From positions 105,857-169,856 of the forward strand of contig JASJCQ010000006.1 in NCBI GenBank assembly GCA_030065915.1: a stretch of 64,000 nt of DNA, read 5' to 3'. Source of the DNA: Woeseiaceae bacterium. Lineage in GTDB: Bacteria; Pseudomonadota; Gammaproteobacteria; Steroidobacterales; Woeseiaceae. Each line of letters opens with the position of its first letter. Position 1 is the first letter of the stretch. Below the pieces are notes generated by a model. The model did no database searches. It worked only from the letters and a program-made list of their open reading frames with translations, and had not been told where the DNA came from. Of the stretch, positions 8,907 through 17,800 are shown in pieces. Position numbers and translations under genes: made by a program.

Positions 8907-10520
8907 ATGACTCCACGAAGACTCGTAATCGTAGGCGGCGGATCAGCCGGCTGGATGGCCGCGGCCTATATCAATGCGGCGCTGAACCGAAACGGCCGCC
9001 ACGTCGTCGATATCAGCCTCGTCGAATCGCCGGACGTCCCGAGAATCGGCGTCGGCGAGGCCACGATCCCGAGCATCAATCACATCCTGGCCGTCATCGG
9101 CATCGACGAGCTGGATTTCCTCAAACGAGTCGAGGGCTCGTTCAAACAGGCTATTCGCTACGACAACTGGCTGGATAACCGCGGCGAGACCTACTACCAC
9201 CCGTTCAATCGCTACCACGAGTCGCCGATCGACCGTACCGGTGAGCGCTGGTTAAAGAGCAGTCGATCGCTTCCGTTTGCCGAGACGGTGTCCGCGCAGC
9301 CGGGACTCTGCGAGCAAAATCTCGCGCCGCGCATGCTCGGGCAGTGGAATTTCGGCCCGCCGCTGACCTACGCCTACCACATGAACGCACTGCACTTTGC
9401 GGACTACCTCTGCGAGATCGCGACGGCGCGCGGCGTGCAGCACCACCTCGATAACGTTGTCGACGTCGAACAGAACGACGACGGGTCGATCGCAGCGGTC
9501 AATACACAGGGTGGCCTGCGGCTGGAAGGCGACCTGTTCATCGACTGCACGGGCTTTGCCGCTCACCTTATGGAAAAGAAGCTCGGCGTCGAGTGGGTCG
9601 ACTGCTCGCAGTGGCTGCTCTGCGATCGCGCCGTGACGCTGGCCGTGCCGCACGACATGCATTACCCGGGCCACATTCGCCCATATACGACCGCCTCCGC
9701 GCTGTCGAACGGCTGGGTCTGGCAGATTCCGCTGCAGAACAGGCGTTCGCTGGGCTACGTACATTCGAGCGCGTTCATCTCGAAAGAGGACGCCGAGCGC
9801 GAGATCCGTGCGTTCGAAGGCCCGCATGCCGACGGCCTCGACACGCGCTTCATCAACTTCAAGGTCGGACACCGCGCGAAGGCCTGGGTCAAGAACTGCA
9901 TTGCCATCGGCCTCGCCGGCAACTTCATCGAACCGCTCGAATCGACGGGGCTCTACCTGGCGGACCTGGCCTCCGTCATGCTGACCGAGCACTTCCCGTA
10001 CGGCGACGACATGGACGCTTTAGCCTTCCGCTTCAACCGGATCATGGCGAACCGCTTCTACGAGATTCTCGATTTCATCAACATGCACTACTGTCTGACG
10101 CGCCGGACGGACACCGAGTTCTGGCGGGAGGTGCAAAAGCCTGAGCGAATCAACGACCGGCTGCAGGCCAAGCTCGACTTCTGGCGCATCAAGCCCCCGT
10201 CCGCCTCCGACTTCGAGGACCAGTACCTGCCGGGACAGCCGGATACGCCGCTGCCCGATGGCGGCACGCAGGGCGATCACCGGCCGCCGGTCGATACCGC
10301 CGACCTGTTCGGCATCGACAGCTACGAGGCCATCCTGTACGGCATGGATTTCCTGCGCGAGGAATGCGACCAATGGTATGGCGAACGGCGCCCGCCGACC
10401 CAGGTCGCGCGCATCGTCGCCGAGCGCCTCGCTCTTGCACCGTCACGACTGCCACCGCACGACGTCTGGCTGCAGAAAGTGGTCGGCATGCGCCAGTACG
10501 GCGGAAGCGGTAAAGGATGA
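8907..10520 (+). CDS. tryptophan halogenase family protein (1), flavin-dependent
   Basis: A 537-residue FADH2-dependent halogenase-family enzyme; the ATG at 8907 is preferred over a TTG at 8895. Visible signatures are the FAD dinucleotide motif GGGSAGWM (about 10-17), RIGVGEATIP (46-55), the catalytic lysine in SFKQAIRY (K80), the halogenase motif GWVWQIP (269-275), and the glutamate and halide site of EPLESTG (E345). All residues needed for hypohalite chemistry are therefore present. The family halogenates tryptophan, indole or phenolic substrates using reduced flavin from a partner reductase; none is encoded in this window. The stop overlaps the next start by 4 bp (ATGA). The natural substrate is unknown; BrvH-like indole halogenases are the closest type I recall. 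Confidence 0.92.
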   Translation: MTPRRLVIVGGGSAGWMAAAYINAALNRNGRHVVDISLVESPDVPRIGVGEATIPSINHILAVIGIDELDFLKRVEGSFKQAIRYDNWLDNRGETYYHPFNRYHESPIDRTGERWLKSSRSLPFAETVSAQPGLCEQNLAPRMLGQWNFGPPLTYAYHMNALHFADYLCEIATARGVQHHLDNVVDVEQNDDGSIAAVNTQGGLRLEGDLFIDCTGFAAHLMEKKLGVEWVDCSQWLLCDRAVTLAVPHDMHYPGHIRPYTTASALSNGWVWQIPLQNRRSLGYVHSSAFISKEDAEREIRAFEGPHADGLDTRFINFKVGHRAKAWVKNCIAIGLAGNFIEPLESTGLYLADLASVMLTEHFPYGDDMDALAFRFNRIMANRFYEILDFINMHYCLTRRTDTEFWREVQKPERINDRLQAKLDFWRIKPPSASDFEDQYLPGQPDTPLPDGGTQGDHRPPVDTADLFGIDSYEAILYGMDFLREECDQWYGERRPPTQVARIVAERLALAPSRLPPHDVWLQKVVGMRQYGGSGKG

Positions 10521-12136
10521 CAAACGTGACGCGTGTTCTCGTGGTCGGCGGCGGCTCGGCGGGCTGGATGGCCGCCGCTTATCTCAATGCAGCGTTGAAT
10601 CGCGACGAGAAGACGGCGGACATCGCGCTGATCGAATCGCCCGACGTGCCGCGCATCGGCGTCGGCGAGGCGACGATACCGAACATCAATCACATCCTGC
10701 GGGTCATCGGCATCGATGAAGAAGACTTCATGCGGCGCGTGGACGGCACGTTCAAGCAGTCGATTCGCTACGTGAACTGGCTGGAAGGCCGCGGCGACTT
10801 CTATCACCACCCGTTTAGCCGTTACCGGCCCAGCCCGATCGACACTACCGGTCGCGACTGGCTGATGAGCGATCGATCGATACCGTTTACCGAGACCGTC
10901 ACGGCCCAGACTGCGTTCTGCGAACTGGGCCTTTCGCCGAAGATGGTCGGACAATGGGACTTCGGCACGCCGCTCAGCTATGCCTTCCACATGAACGCGC
11001 TGAAGTTCGCCGACTACCTGTGCGAAGTATCGACGGCCCGCGGCGTGACGCACCACCTCGATCATGTCGTTGACGTACACACGCACGAGGACGGCGCTAT
11101 CGACGCCGTCTCGACGAAGAGTGGCCAGCGCCTCGAAGCCGATCTCTTCATCGACTGCACCGGCTTTGCGGCGCTGCTGATGGAAAAGACGCTGGGCGTC
11201 GACTGGGTCGACTGCTCGCAGTGGTTACTGTGCGACCGCGCCATCACGATGGCCGTGCCTTACGAACATCACTACCGCGGCTACGTCCGCCCGTTTACGA
11301 CGGCCACGGCTCTGTCGAACGGCTGGGTCTGGGAGATCCCGCTGCAGGACAAGCGCTCACTGGGCTACGTGCATTCGAGTTCGCTGCTCGAAAAGGAAGA
11401 CGCCGAGCGCGAGATTCGGCGCTTCGAAGGTGCCCATGCGGAATCGCTCGATACGCGCTTCATCTACTTCAAAGTAGGCTACCGCGAGAAGGCCTGGGTC
11501 AAAAACTGCATCGCGATCGGCCTCGCCGGCAATTTCATCGAACCGCTGGAGTCGACGGGCCTGTACCTGTCCGACCTCGCGACGGTGATCCTCACCGAAC
11601 ACTTCCCGCACCATGGCGACATGGAAGCGCTGGCCTTCCGCTTCAACCGCGTCATGGTCAATCGCTTCTACGAGATCCTCGACTTCATCAACATGCACTA
11701 CTGCCTGACACGCCGCACCGACACCGAGTTCTGGCGCGAAGTGCAAAAGTCAGAACGCATCAACGATCGCCTGCAGGCAAAGCTGGATTTCTGGCGCGTC
11801 AAGCCGCCCTCGCCGTCCGACTTCGAGGACCAGTTCGTGCCCGGGCAACCGAACCGGCCGCTGGAAAGCCGACTGTCCGGCGATCACCGTGCGCCGATCG
11901 ACACCGCCGGGCTGTGGGGCTACGAGTCCTACGAGGCGATCCTGTACGGCATGGACTTCCTGCGCGAGGAGTGCGACGCGTGGTTCGGCACCGACCGGCC
12001 GAAGACGCGAGTGCTGCCGCGGGTGATCCAGAAGCTACAGATGGCGCCGCAAAAGCTGGTTCGCCACGAGGAGTGGCTGCACCAGGTGCTCGGCATGCCG
12101 CGCTACACGGTAGCCGCCGGTGCGAGGCGCCACTAG
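10517..12136 (+). CDS. tryptophan halogenase family protein (2), flavin-dependent
   Basis: A 539-residue close paralogue of the upstream halogenase; long stretches are nearly the same, for example MNALxFADYLCE and FRFNRxMxNRFYEILDF. The full catalytic set is kept: GGGSAGWM, GVGEATIP, lysine K80 in TFKQSIRY, GWVWEIP, and the EPLESTG glutamate. It overlaps the previous gene by 4 bp and is followed after 3 bp by the next, so translation is probably coupled. It arose by tandem duplication. Whether it differs from its neighbours in substrate, regiochemistry or halide preference cannot be told from the sequence. Confidence 0.92.
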   Translation: MTNVTRVLVVGGGSAGWMAAAYLNAALNRDEKTADIALIESPDVPRIGVGEATIPNINHILRVIGIDEEDFMRRVDGTFKQSIRYVNWLEGRGDFYHHPFSRYRPSPIDTTGRDWLMSDRSIPFTETVTAQTAFCELGLSPKMVGQWDFGTPLSYAFHMNALKFADYLCEVSTARGVTHHLDHVVDVHTHEDGAIDAVSTKSGQRLEADLFIDCTGFAALLMEKTLGVDWVDCSQWLLCDRAITMAVPYEHHYRGYVRPFTTATALSNGWVWEIPLQDKRSLGYVHSSSLLEKEDAEREIRRFEGAHAESLDTRFIYFKVGYREKAWVKNCIAIGLAGNFIEPLESTGLYLSDLATVILTEHFPHHGDMEALAFRFNRVMVNRFYEILDFINMHYCLTRRTDTEFWREVQKSERINDRLQAKLDFWRVKPPSPSDFEDQFVPGQPNRPLESRLSGDHRAPIDTAGLWGYESYEAILYGMDFLREECDAWFGTDRPKTRVLPRVIQKLQMAPQKLVRHEEWLHQVLGMPRYTVAAGARRH

Positions 12137-12139
12137 GTC

Positions 12140-13738
12140 ATGCAGACGACGCGCGTATTGATCGTCGGTGGCGGCTCGGCGGGCTGGATGGCCGCCGCCT
12201 ACCTCGATGCCGCGCTGAATCACTCGGGCGAACGCAATGTCGACATCGCGCTCGTGGAATCGCCGGACGTGCCGCGCATCGGCGTTGGCGAGGCGACGAT
12301 CCCGAGCATCAATCACATCCTCGCGGCGATCGGCATCGACGAAAAGGACTTCATGCGCCGCACCGAGGCGACGTTCAAACAGGCCATCAAGTTCACGAAC
12401 TGGGTGCACCCGCAGGACGACGGCTATTACCACGCCTTCGGTCGCTTCACGCCAACGCCGCTGGACGACGCCGGCGCGCACTGGCTGCGCAGCGATCGGT
12501 CAATCCCGTTCATGGAGACGATCTCCGCCCAGCCACGGTTGTGCGAGTGGAACCTGTCACCGCAGATGTTGGGAAGATGGGACTTCGGCGCGAAGCTGAC
12601 CTATGCATTTCATATGAACGCGTTGAAGTTCGCCGACTACCTGTCGGAGGTCGCCGTTTCTCGCGGCGTTCGACACGTGCTCGCGAATGTAGCCGGGATT
12701 GAGCTGGCAGAAAACGGCGACATCGCAAACGTGCAGACCGACACCGGTGAGACGCTGGTGGCCGAGCTTTACATCGACTGCACCGGTTTCGCCGCGCTGC
12801 TGATGGAACAGACGCTCGGCGTTAAGTGGGTCGACTTCTCGGAGTGGCTGCTGTGCGATCGCGCGCTCGTCATGCCGGTACCCTACGAGACCCACTACCC
12901 GGGCTTCGTGCGCCCATACACCTTGTCGACGGCGCTATCGTCGGGATGGGTGTGGGATATCCCGCTGCACAGTCGTCGCGGCGTCGGCTACGTGCACTCG
13001 TCTGCGTTCATCAGCGAAGACGAGGCCGAGCAGGAGATCAAGGCCTACGAGGGCGCACACGCTGATGACCTCGACACACGCATGGTTCACTTCAAGGTCG
13101 GCATGCGCGAGAAAGCCTGGTTCAGGAACTGCATCGCGGTCGGGCTATCCGGAGGCTTTTTGGAACCATTGGAATCGACCGGTCTCTACCTGTCGGACCT
13201 CGCGACCGTATTGCTGACCGAACTGTTCCCGCATCGCGGACACATGGAGCAACTCGCCCTTCGCTACAACCGCATCATGTCCAACCGCTTCTATGAAGTG
13301 CTCGACTTCATCAACATGCACTACTGCCTGACGCAGCGCCGGGACACGCCGTTCTGGCGCGAGGTATCACGGCCCGAACGAATCAACGATCGCCTGAAGG
13401 CCAAGCTCGAATTCTGGCGGAGCAAACCGGTCGCGCATGCGGATTTCGAAGACCAGCTGATGCCGGGGCAGGCATTCACGGCGACCGGCATCGGCAAGAT
13501 GGACACGCGATCCCCAATCGACACAGGCAAGTTGTTCACGCGTTCCAGCTACGAGGCCGTCATGTACGGCATGGACTTCCTGCGCGACGAATGCCGTGAA
13601 TGGTACGGCGACGACCTGCCTCAGACCGGCGTGCACCGGCGCATCGCCGAGCGGCTGAACCAGGCGCCGTCGAAGCTGCCGCCGCACGACCTGTGGCTGC
13701 AACGGATGGTCGGCATGCCCGCGTATTCGGCGGCCTGA
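12140..13738 (+). CDS. tryptophan halogenase family protein (3), flavin-dependent
   Basis: A 532-residue third tandem paralogue, somewhat more diverged than the first two. It keeps GGGSAGWM, RIGVGEATIP, the catalytic lysine K80 in TFKQAIKF, GWVWDIP and FLEPLESTG. It begins with ATG 3 bp after the previous stop. Differences cluster in the region following the lysine and around the WxWxIP loop (LCDRALVMPVPYETHYPG), where substrate contacts are expected in this family. Predicted to be an active FADH2-dependent halogenase whose substrate is unknown. It acts with a diffusible reduced flavin supplied by a reductase encoded elsewhere. Confidence 0.91.
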   Translation: MQTTRVLIVGGGSAGWMAAAYLDAALNHSGERNVDIALVESPDVPRIGVGEATIPSINHILAAIGIDEKDFMRRTEATFKQAIKFTNWVHPQDDGYYHAFGRFTPTPLDDAGAHWLRSDRSIPFMETISAQPRLCEWNLSPQMLGRWDFGAKLTYAFHMNALKFADYLSEVAVSRGVRHVLANVAGIELAENGDIANVQTDTGETLVAELYIDCTGFAALLMEQTLGVKWVDFSEWLLCDRALVMPVPYETHYPGFVRPYTLSTALSSGWVWDIPLHSRRGVGYVHSSAFISEDEAEQEIKAYEGAHADDLDTRMVHFKVGMREKAWFRNCIAVGLSGGFLEPLESTGLYLSDLATVLLTELFPHRGHMEQLALRYNRIMSNRFYEVLDFINMHYCLTQRRDTPFWREVSRPERINDRLKAKLEFWRSKPVAHADFEDQLMPGQAFTATGIGKMDTRSPIDTGKLFTRSSYEAVMYGMDFLRDECREWYGDDLPQTGVHRRIAERLNQAPSKLPPHDLWLQRMVGMPAYSAA

Positions 13739-13748
13739 GCAGGACGAC

Positions 13749-15269
13749 ATGGACGGCAAGCGCATTCAGAGCATCGTCATCGTCGGCGGCGGCACCGCCG
13801 GCTGGATGACCGCGGCGGCGCTGTCGCGCGTGCTCGATGCGAGGACCTGCCGTATCCGGCTCGTCGAGTCGGAACAGATCGGGACGGTCGGCGTCGGTGA
13901 GGCCACGATACCGGCGATCCACGACTTCAACCGTCGCATCGGCATCGACGAGAAAGACTGCATGCGCGAGACCAGCGCGACATTCAAGCTCGGCATCGAG
14001 TTCGTTGACTGGCGGCGTACAGGCGATGCTTACATGCACCCCTTCGGCACTTACGGACAGAACATCAACGGTGTCGGTTTCCATCACTACTGGCTGAAGG
14101 AGCGGGCGACGGGCAACCCGGTCGAGTTCGCGGATTTCTGCCTGGCGAAAGTGGCAGCCAAGAGCGGCAAGTTCGCCTATCCGAGCGAGGACTCGCGCTC
14201 GATCTACTCGAACTACTCCTATGCGTTCCATTTCGACGCATCGCTGTACGCACAGTTCCTGCGCGGCTTCGCCGAGGGACTGGGCGTCGAGCGCATTGAA
14301 GGCAAGGTCGTTGACGTCTCATTGAAGCCCGAGAATGGCCACATCGAAAAAGTCTCGCTCGAAGACGGTCGCGACATCGACGGCGAATTATTCATCGACT
14401 GCTCCGGCTTTCGGGGACTGCTGATCGAACAGGCGCTCGGGACCGGCTTCGAAAGCTGGCAGCAATGGCTTCTCTGCGACCGCGCCGTGGCCGCGCCCAG
14501 CGCCAACACCGGCGCACTGTCGCCGTACACACGCGCGACGGCGCACTCCGCCGGCTGGCAGTGGCGTATTCCGCTGCAGCACCGCACCGGCAATGGCCAC
14601 GTCTACAGCTCGAGACACGTGAGCGACGACGAAGCCGCATCGGTGCTGCTTGAGCATATCGACGGCGAGCCGCTGGCTGACCCTCGAGTCATCCGCTTCC
14701 AGCCCGGCAAGCGAGAGCGCATGTGGAACAAGAACTGCGTGGCGATCGGTTTGTCCGGAGGCTTCCTCGAGCCGCTGGAGTCGACGAGTATCTTCCTGAT
14801 CCAGGCTGCCATCATGAAGCTGATCGAGTTCTTCCCGGACGCGGATTTCGCGGCGCCGGACATTGCGGAGTTCAATCGCAGCATGGACTCGATGTTTAAC
14901 GAGGTTCGCGACTTCATCATCCTGCACTACAAGGCAACCGAGAGACGCGACAGCGAGTTCTGGCGTTACTGCTCGGACATGCCTATCCCTCCTGAACTGG
15001 CGCATCGAATGGAGCTGTTTCGCCGGCGCGGCGTCGCATCGCATCGACAGGGCGAGCTGTTCATCGAAACCAACTGGATTGCCGTCTATCTCGGGCAGGG
15101 GATCATTCCCGAGACTTACGACCCCCGTGCCGACCGAGCCGACAGCACACTGGTGAGCCGCAATATGAGGGCCATGCGGGAATACGTTGCCAAGGCCGCA
15201 GAGTCCATGCCGTCACACGAACAGACGATCGCCGACAGCGGCATCACGGCGAGCGGAGCGGTGTCATGA
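13749..15269 (+). CDS. tryptophan halogenase family protein (4), flavin-dependent
   Basis: A 506-residue member clearly of another subgroup from genes 1-3: it has a THYWL-like segment (FHHYWLKERA, 111-120) reminiscent of PrnA-type halogenases. It retains GGGTAGWM, GVGEATIP, the catalytic lysine K80 in TFKLGIEF, GWQWRIP (269-275) and E344. The halide-site sequence reads EPLESTS, with Ser replacing the usual Gly at 347. It is probably active; the Gly-to-Ser change could affect halide binding. It begins 10 bp after gene 3 and overlaps gene 5 by 4 bp. Confidence 0.9.
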   Translation: MDGKRIQSIVIVGGGTAGWMTAAALSRVLDARTCRIRLVESEQIGTVGVGEATIPAIHDFNRRIGIDEKDCMRETSATFKLGIEFVDWRRTGDAYMHPFGTYGQNINGVGFHHYWLKERATGNPVEFADFCLAKVAAKSGKFAYPSEDSRSIYSNYSYAFHFDASLYAQFLRGFAEGLGVERIEGKVVDVSLKPENGHIEKVSLEDGRDIDGELFIDCSGFRGLLIEQALGTGFESWQQWLLCDRAVAAPSANTGALSPYTRATAHSAGWQWRIPLQHRTGNGHVYSSRHVSDDEAASVLLEHIDGEPLADPRVIRFQPGKRERMWNKNCVAIGLSGGFLEPLESTSIFLIQAAIMKLIEFFPDADFAAPDIAEFNRSMDSMFNEVRDFIILHYKATERRDSEFWRYCSDMPIPPELAHRMELFRRRGVASHRQGELFIETNWIAVYLGQGIIPETYDPRADRADSTLVSRNMRAMREYVAKAAESMPSHEQTIADSGITASGAVS

Positions 15270-16765
15270 CGAACAGCGAGATCTCCCGGCTCATCGTCGC
15301 CGGCGGCGGCCTCGAGGGATGGACGGCAGCGAGCGGCCTGGCCGGCGCGCTCAAGGGGACGGGCGTGTCGCTGGTCGTCGTCAACGTGCCGAGACTCGTT
15401 AATGTCGACCCCGCCCAGTATGTGCCGCCCGATGCGCTGCAGTTCTTTCGCGATGCCGGCATCGATGAGGATGAAATCATTCGCGAGACCGGCGCGACGT
15501 TCCGGCTCGGCACCGCGGTCAGTGGACTGAAGAGCGAAGACGACAACTTATTCCGGCCGTTCGGTGTAACCGGCGCACACATCGGCTTCATACATTTCCA
15601 TCATCTCGCGACGAAACTCCGGCTTAGCGGTGAACCATTTGAGCTCAATGCGTTTTCACCGAACGCGGCGGCGTCAGCGGCCGGTCGATTCAAGCGAGCA
15701 GACGACAACGATGGCCACAGCGGGCCGCCTATCGCCTATGGACTGAACCTCAACACCGACAAGCTGATCGCGCTGTTGCGTACGCATGCCGTGAACAAAG
15801 GCGTCGAGATCATCGAGGGTGAGCTGACTGACGTGGTCCGGGCATCGGACGGCAGCAGGATCGGGGCCGTCATCGTCGATGAAGACCGCCGCATCGAGGG
15901 GGATCTCTTTATTGACTGCACCGGCGAGTCGGCACTGCTGATTCGCGAGGGCATGAACGTACCCTACGTCGACTGGTCGCACTGGCTGCCCTGTGACCGT
16001 CGCATCAACGTTACGACCAGGGGCAGACCGGGAATGCCACCCATTCTGCGCAACGTCGCGACCGACCAGGGCTGGCTGGTACAGGCGCCGCTGCAATACC
16101 GGACGGCCAACCAGTTCTGCTACTCATCGCACTGCACCTCAGATGAGGACGCATCGAACTTCCTCGTCGACTTCCTGGGCGACGTGTCGGCAGACGCCAT
16201 GGCCTTCGGTGAAACCCGGAACGGGCATCGGCAACACTTCTGGTCAGGAAACTGCATCGCCATCGGTACGTCGGCCGGGCGGGTCGAGCCTTTGGAGGTC
16301 AGCGACTTTCACCTCGTGCAGCGTGCCGTGCGACGTCTCGTGCAGTTATTCCCCACGCGGAAGGTCGAACCGACGCTGGCCCACGAGTACAACCGCGCAA
16401 CGCAGGAGGAGCACGAATGCCTGCGCGATTACACACAACTGAATTACCTGGTCTCCGAGTGGCGGGACTCGCCTTTCTGGAAACTGGGCAGCGGCGCTGA
16501 CGCGAACCCGTCGCTGACCGAGCGCGTTGAGTTATTCAGGAGCCGCGGACGCGTGACGCTTCGCGAACATGAGACCTTCGACCGGGATGGCTGGGTCGCC
16601 GCCCTGTTGTCGGTTGGCGTGTTGCCGGAAGGCTACGACCCGCTGCTCGACTCGATGGAACTGCCCGCGCTGAGAGCGCATTTCGATACGATGCTCGCGG
16701 CCATCGGCCGTGCCGTCCAGGGCATGCCCACGCAACGCGACTACCTGGATCGGCTAATCGGCTGA
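15266..16765 (+). CDS. degenerate halogenase-family paralogue (5), catalytic residues lost
   Basis: A 499-residue protein that aligns nearly column for column with the preceding gene product but lacks its key residues. The flavin motif is GGGLEGWT instead of GGGTAGWM, and GVGEATIP is absent (that segment reads NVDPAQYVPP). The catalytic lysine position 80 is arginine (ATFRLGTA), GWxWxIP has become GWLVQAP (269-275), and EPLESTG has become EPLEVSD. The frame is intact, with FIDCTGESALL, IAIGTSAG and a full-length C-terminus, so it is not a simple pseudogene. It is likely a non-halogenating flavoprotein, a substrate-binding or scaffold subunit, or an enzyme with new chemistry. Its stop overlaps the convergent sulfotransferase by 12 bp. 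Confidence 0.85.
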   Translation: MTNSEISRLIVAGGGLEGWTAASGLAGALKGTGVSLVVVNVPRLVNVDPAQYVPPDALQFFRDAGIDEDEIIRETGATFRLGTAVSGLKSEDDNLFRPFGVTGAHIGFIHFHHLATKLRLSGEPFELNAFSPNAAASAAGRFKRADDNDGHSGPPIAYGLNLNTDKLIALLRTHAVNKGVEIIEGELTDVVRASDGSRIGAVIVDEDRRIEGDLFIDCTGESALLIREGMNVPYVDWSHWLPCDRRINVTTRGRPGMPPILRNVATDQGWLVQAPLQYRTANQFCYSSHCTSDEDASNFLVDFLGDVSADAMAFGETRNGHRQHFWSGNCIAIGTSAGRVEPLEVSDFHLVQRAVRRLVQLFPTRKVEPTLAHEYNRATQEEHECLRDYTQLNYLVSEWRDSPFWKLGSGADANPSLTERVELFRSRGRVTLREHETFDRDGWVAALLSVGVLPEGYDPLLDSMELPALRAHFDTMLAAIGRAVQGMPTQRDYLDRLIG

Positions 16766-17704
16766 GACGGCCGACGCGATCATCGCCTCGGTTTCATCCA
16801 GCAACGTAGCGAGTGCGTCGAGCTCGGTCGCGTGTCTTCTCCATTTGTCAGGATCTGGCGCCGTCAGCGTCGTCCGCGACAGCGGCAGGCTGCCGCCCGC
16901 CGGAAACTGTGGCGTGTCGACGCCTGAGAAACGGCACACCCGCTCGAAAGTTGCGCCGGGATCTTCGACGAGCTCGGTGTAGCTGACCGCGCACCAGCGA
17001 TCGCGATCCAGTGCCTGCAGGTCGTCCAACACGATGCGATTCGTTTCCGCCCACTGGAATGCGGCGATCTCAGGCAACGACTTGCCGACCAGCGAACGCC
17101 AGCCGGGCGGCAGCAGGAAGCACCAGGCAGGACGGTCCCAGCCGGGCAACTGGCTGAACGTAACGAATCGGCCCGTCTGCAGGCCCAGGGTCCAGGCCTC
17201 GATCAGGCTCGCGACGTTCTGCCGCGCGTCCCGGTACAGGTACACAAACCGCGCATCCGGAAACACCGAATTCAAAAACGGCACGTTCAGCGCATTGCGC
17301 GGCGTCTTCTCGAGCAGCGTGATGCTGTCTGGCCTCTGCTCCGGCGGGAACTTAAGAAACGGTTCGCCGCGGTGGTTACGCGACAGCATCAGGAAACACG
17401 AACGCATCGCAGCCTGGATCTCCTCGCCTGCGTGGCTCGCATCGAGGCGACCTGAATCGAGCGCAGCGTTCTCGGCCCTGAGGCTCGGAAACGCGCGGAA
17501 GATGCCGTGGCTCTCCCCGCCGACGGTCCAGAAACCATCCGCGCGTGCAAGTTGCTCGAACAGCAGGGTACTGCCGGCGCGCGGCGCAGACAGAACGATG
17601 ACAGGCTTCGACAACAGGCGGCTGACCGCGTCCACGGAGTACTGCGCGGTCGCTGCACGCGCGGCGCGAAGCAGGTCCTGGGCATGGGCGCGAACGTCAG
17701 GCAA
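16754..17704 (-). CDS. sulfotransferase family protein (2)
   Basis: A 316-residue soluble protein with the PAPS loop VLSAPRAGSTLLFEQL (about 37-52) and the 3'-phosphate motif RFVYLYRDARQNVAS, in the style of the large bacterial sulfotransferase_3 group. It is unlike the first sulfotransferase (263 residues) in sequence. A stop codon immediately precedes the TTG at 17704, and AGGCGGA lies 7 bp upstream, so this rare TTG is the best start. It follows the hydroxylase gene (gap 96 bp) on the same strand and converges on the degenerate halogenase with a 12-bp overlap. Predicted role: sulfation of a hydroxyl, possibly one made by the neighbouring hydroxylase (inference). Confidence 0.82.
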   Translation of the reverse strand: MPDVRAHAQDLLRAARAATAQYSVDAVSRLLSKPVIVLSAPRAGSTLLFEQLARADGFWTVGGESHGIFRAFPSLRAENAALDSGRLDASHAGEEIQAAMRSCFLMLSRNHRGEPFLKFPPEQRPDSITLLEKTPRNALNVPFLNSVFPDARFVYLYRDARQNVASLIEAWTLGLQTGRFVTFSQLPGWDRPAWCFLLPPGWRSLVGKSLPEIAAFQWAETNRIVLDDLQALDRDRWCAVSYTELVEDPGATFERVCRFSGVDTPQFPAGGSLPLSRTTLTAPDPDKWRRHATELDALATLLDETEAMIASAVSAD

Positions 17705-17725
17705 TCAGTATTCCGCCTGGCAGAT

Positions 17726-17748
17726 ATCGATCAGCGTGAGTGATCGAT
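17726..17748. promoter_or_regulatory. short palindrome upstream of sulfotransferase 2
   Basis: ATCGATCA (17726-17733) and TGATCGAT (17741-17748) form a perfect 8-bp inverted repeat with a 7-nt loop in the 96-bp gap between hydroxylase stop and sulfotransferase start. No U-tract follows, so it does not look like a terminator. It could be an operator or an mRNA hairpin next to the sulfotransferase ribosome site. Confidence 0.3.
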
Positions 17749-17800
17749 GCCGTCGTTCTGCTGGATAGCGAGTCTTCAACAGGCAGGGTCCTCGATGCCA

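Noticed and set aside
11221..12702. 493-codon frame spanning halogenase genes 2 and 3
   Set aside because: Alternate frame of two well-supported halogenase genes, Arg/Pro-rich with no motif.
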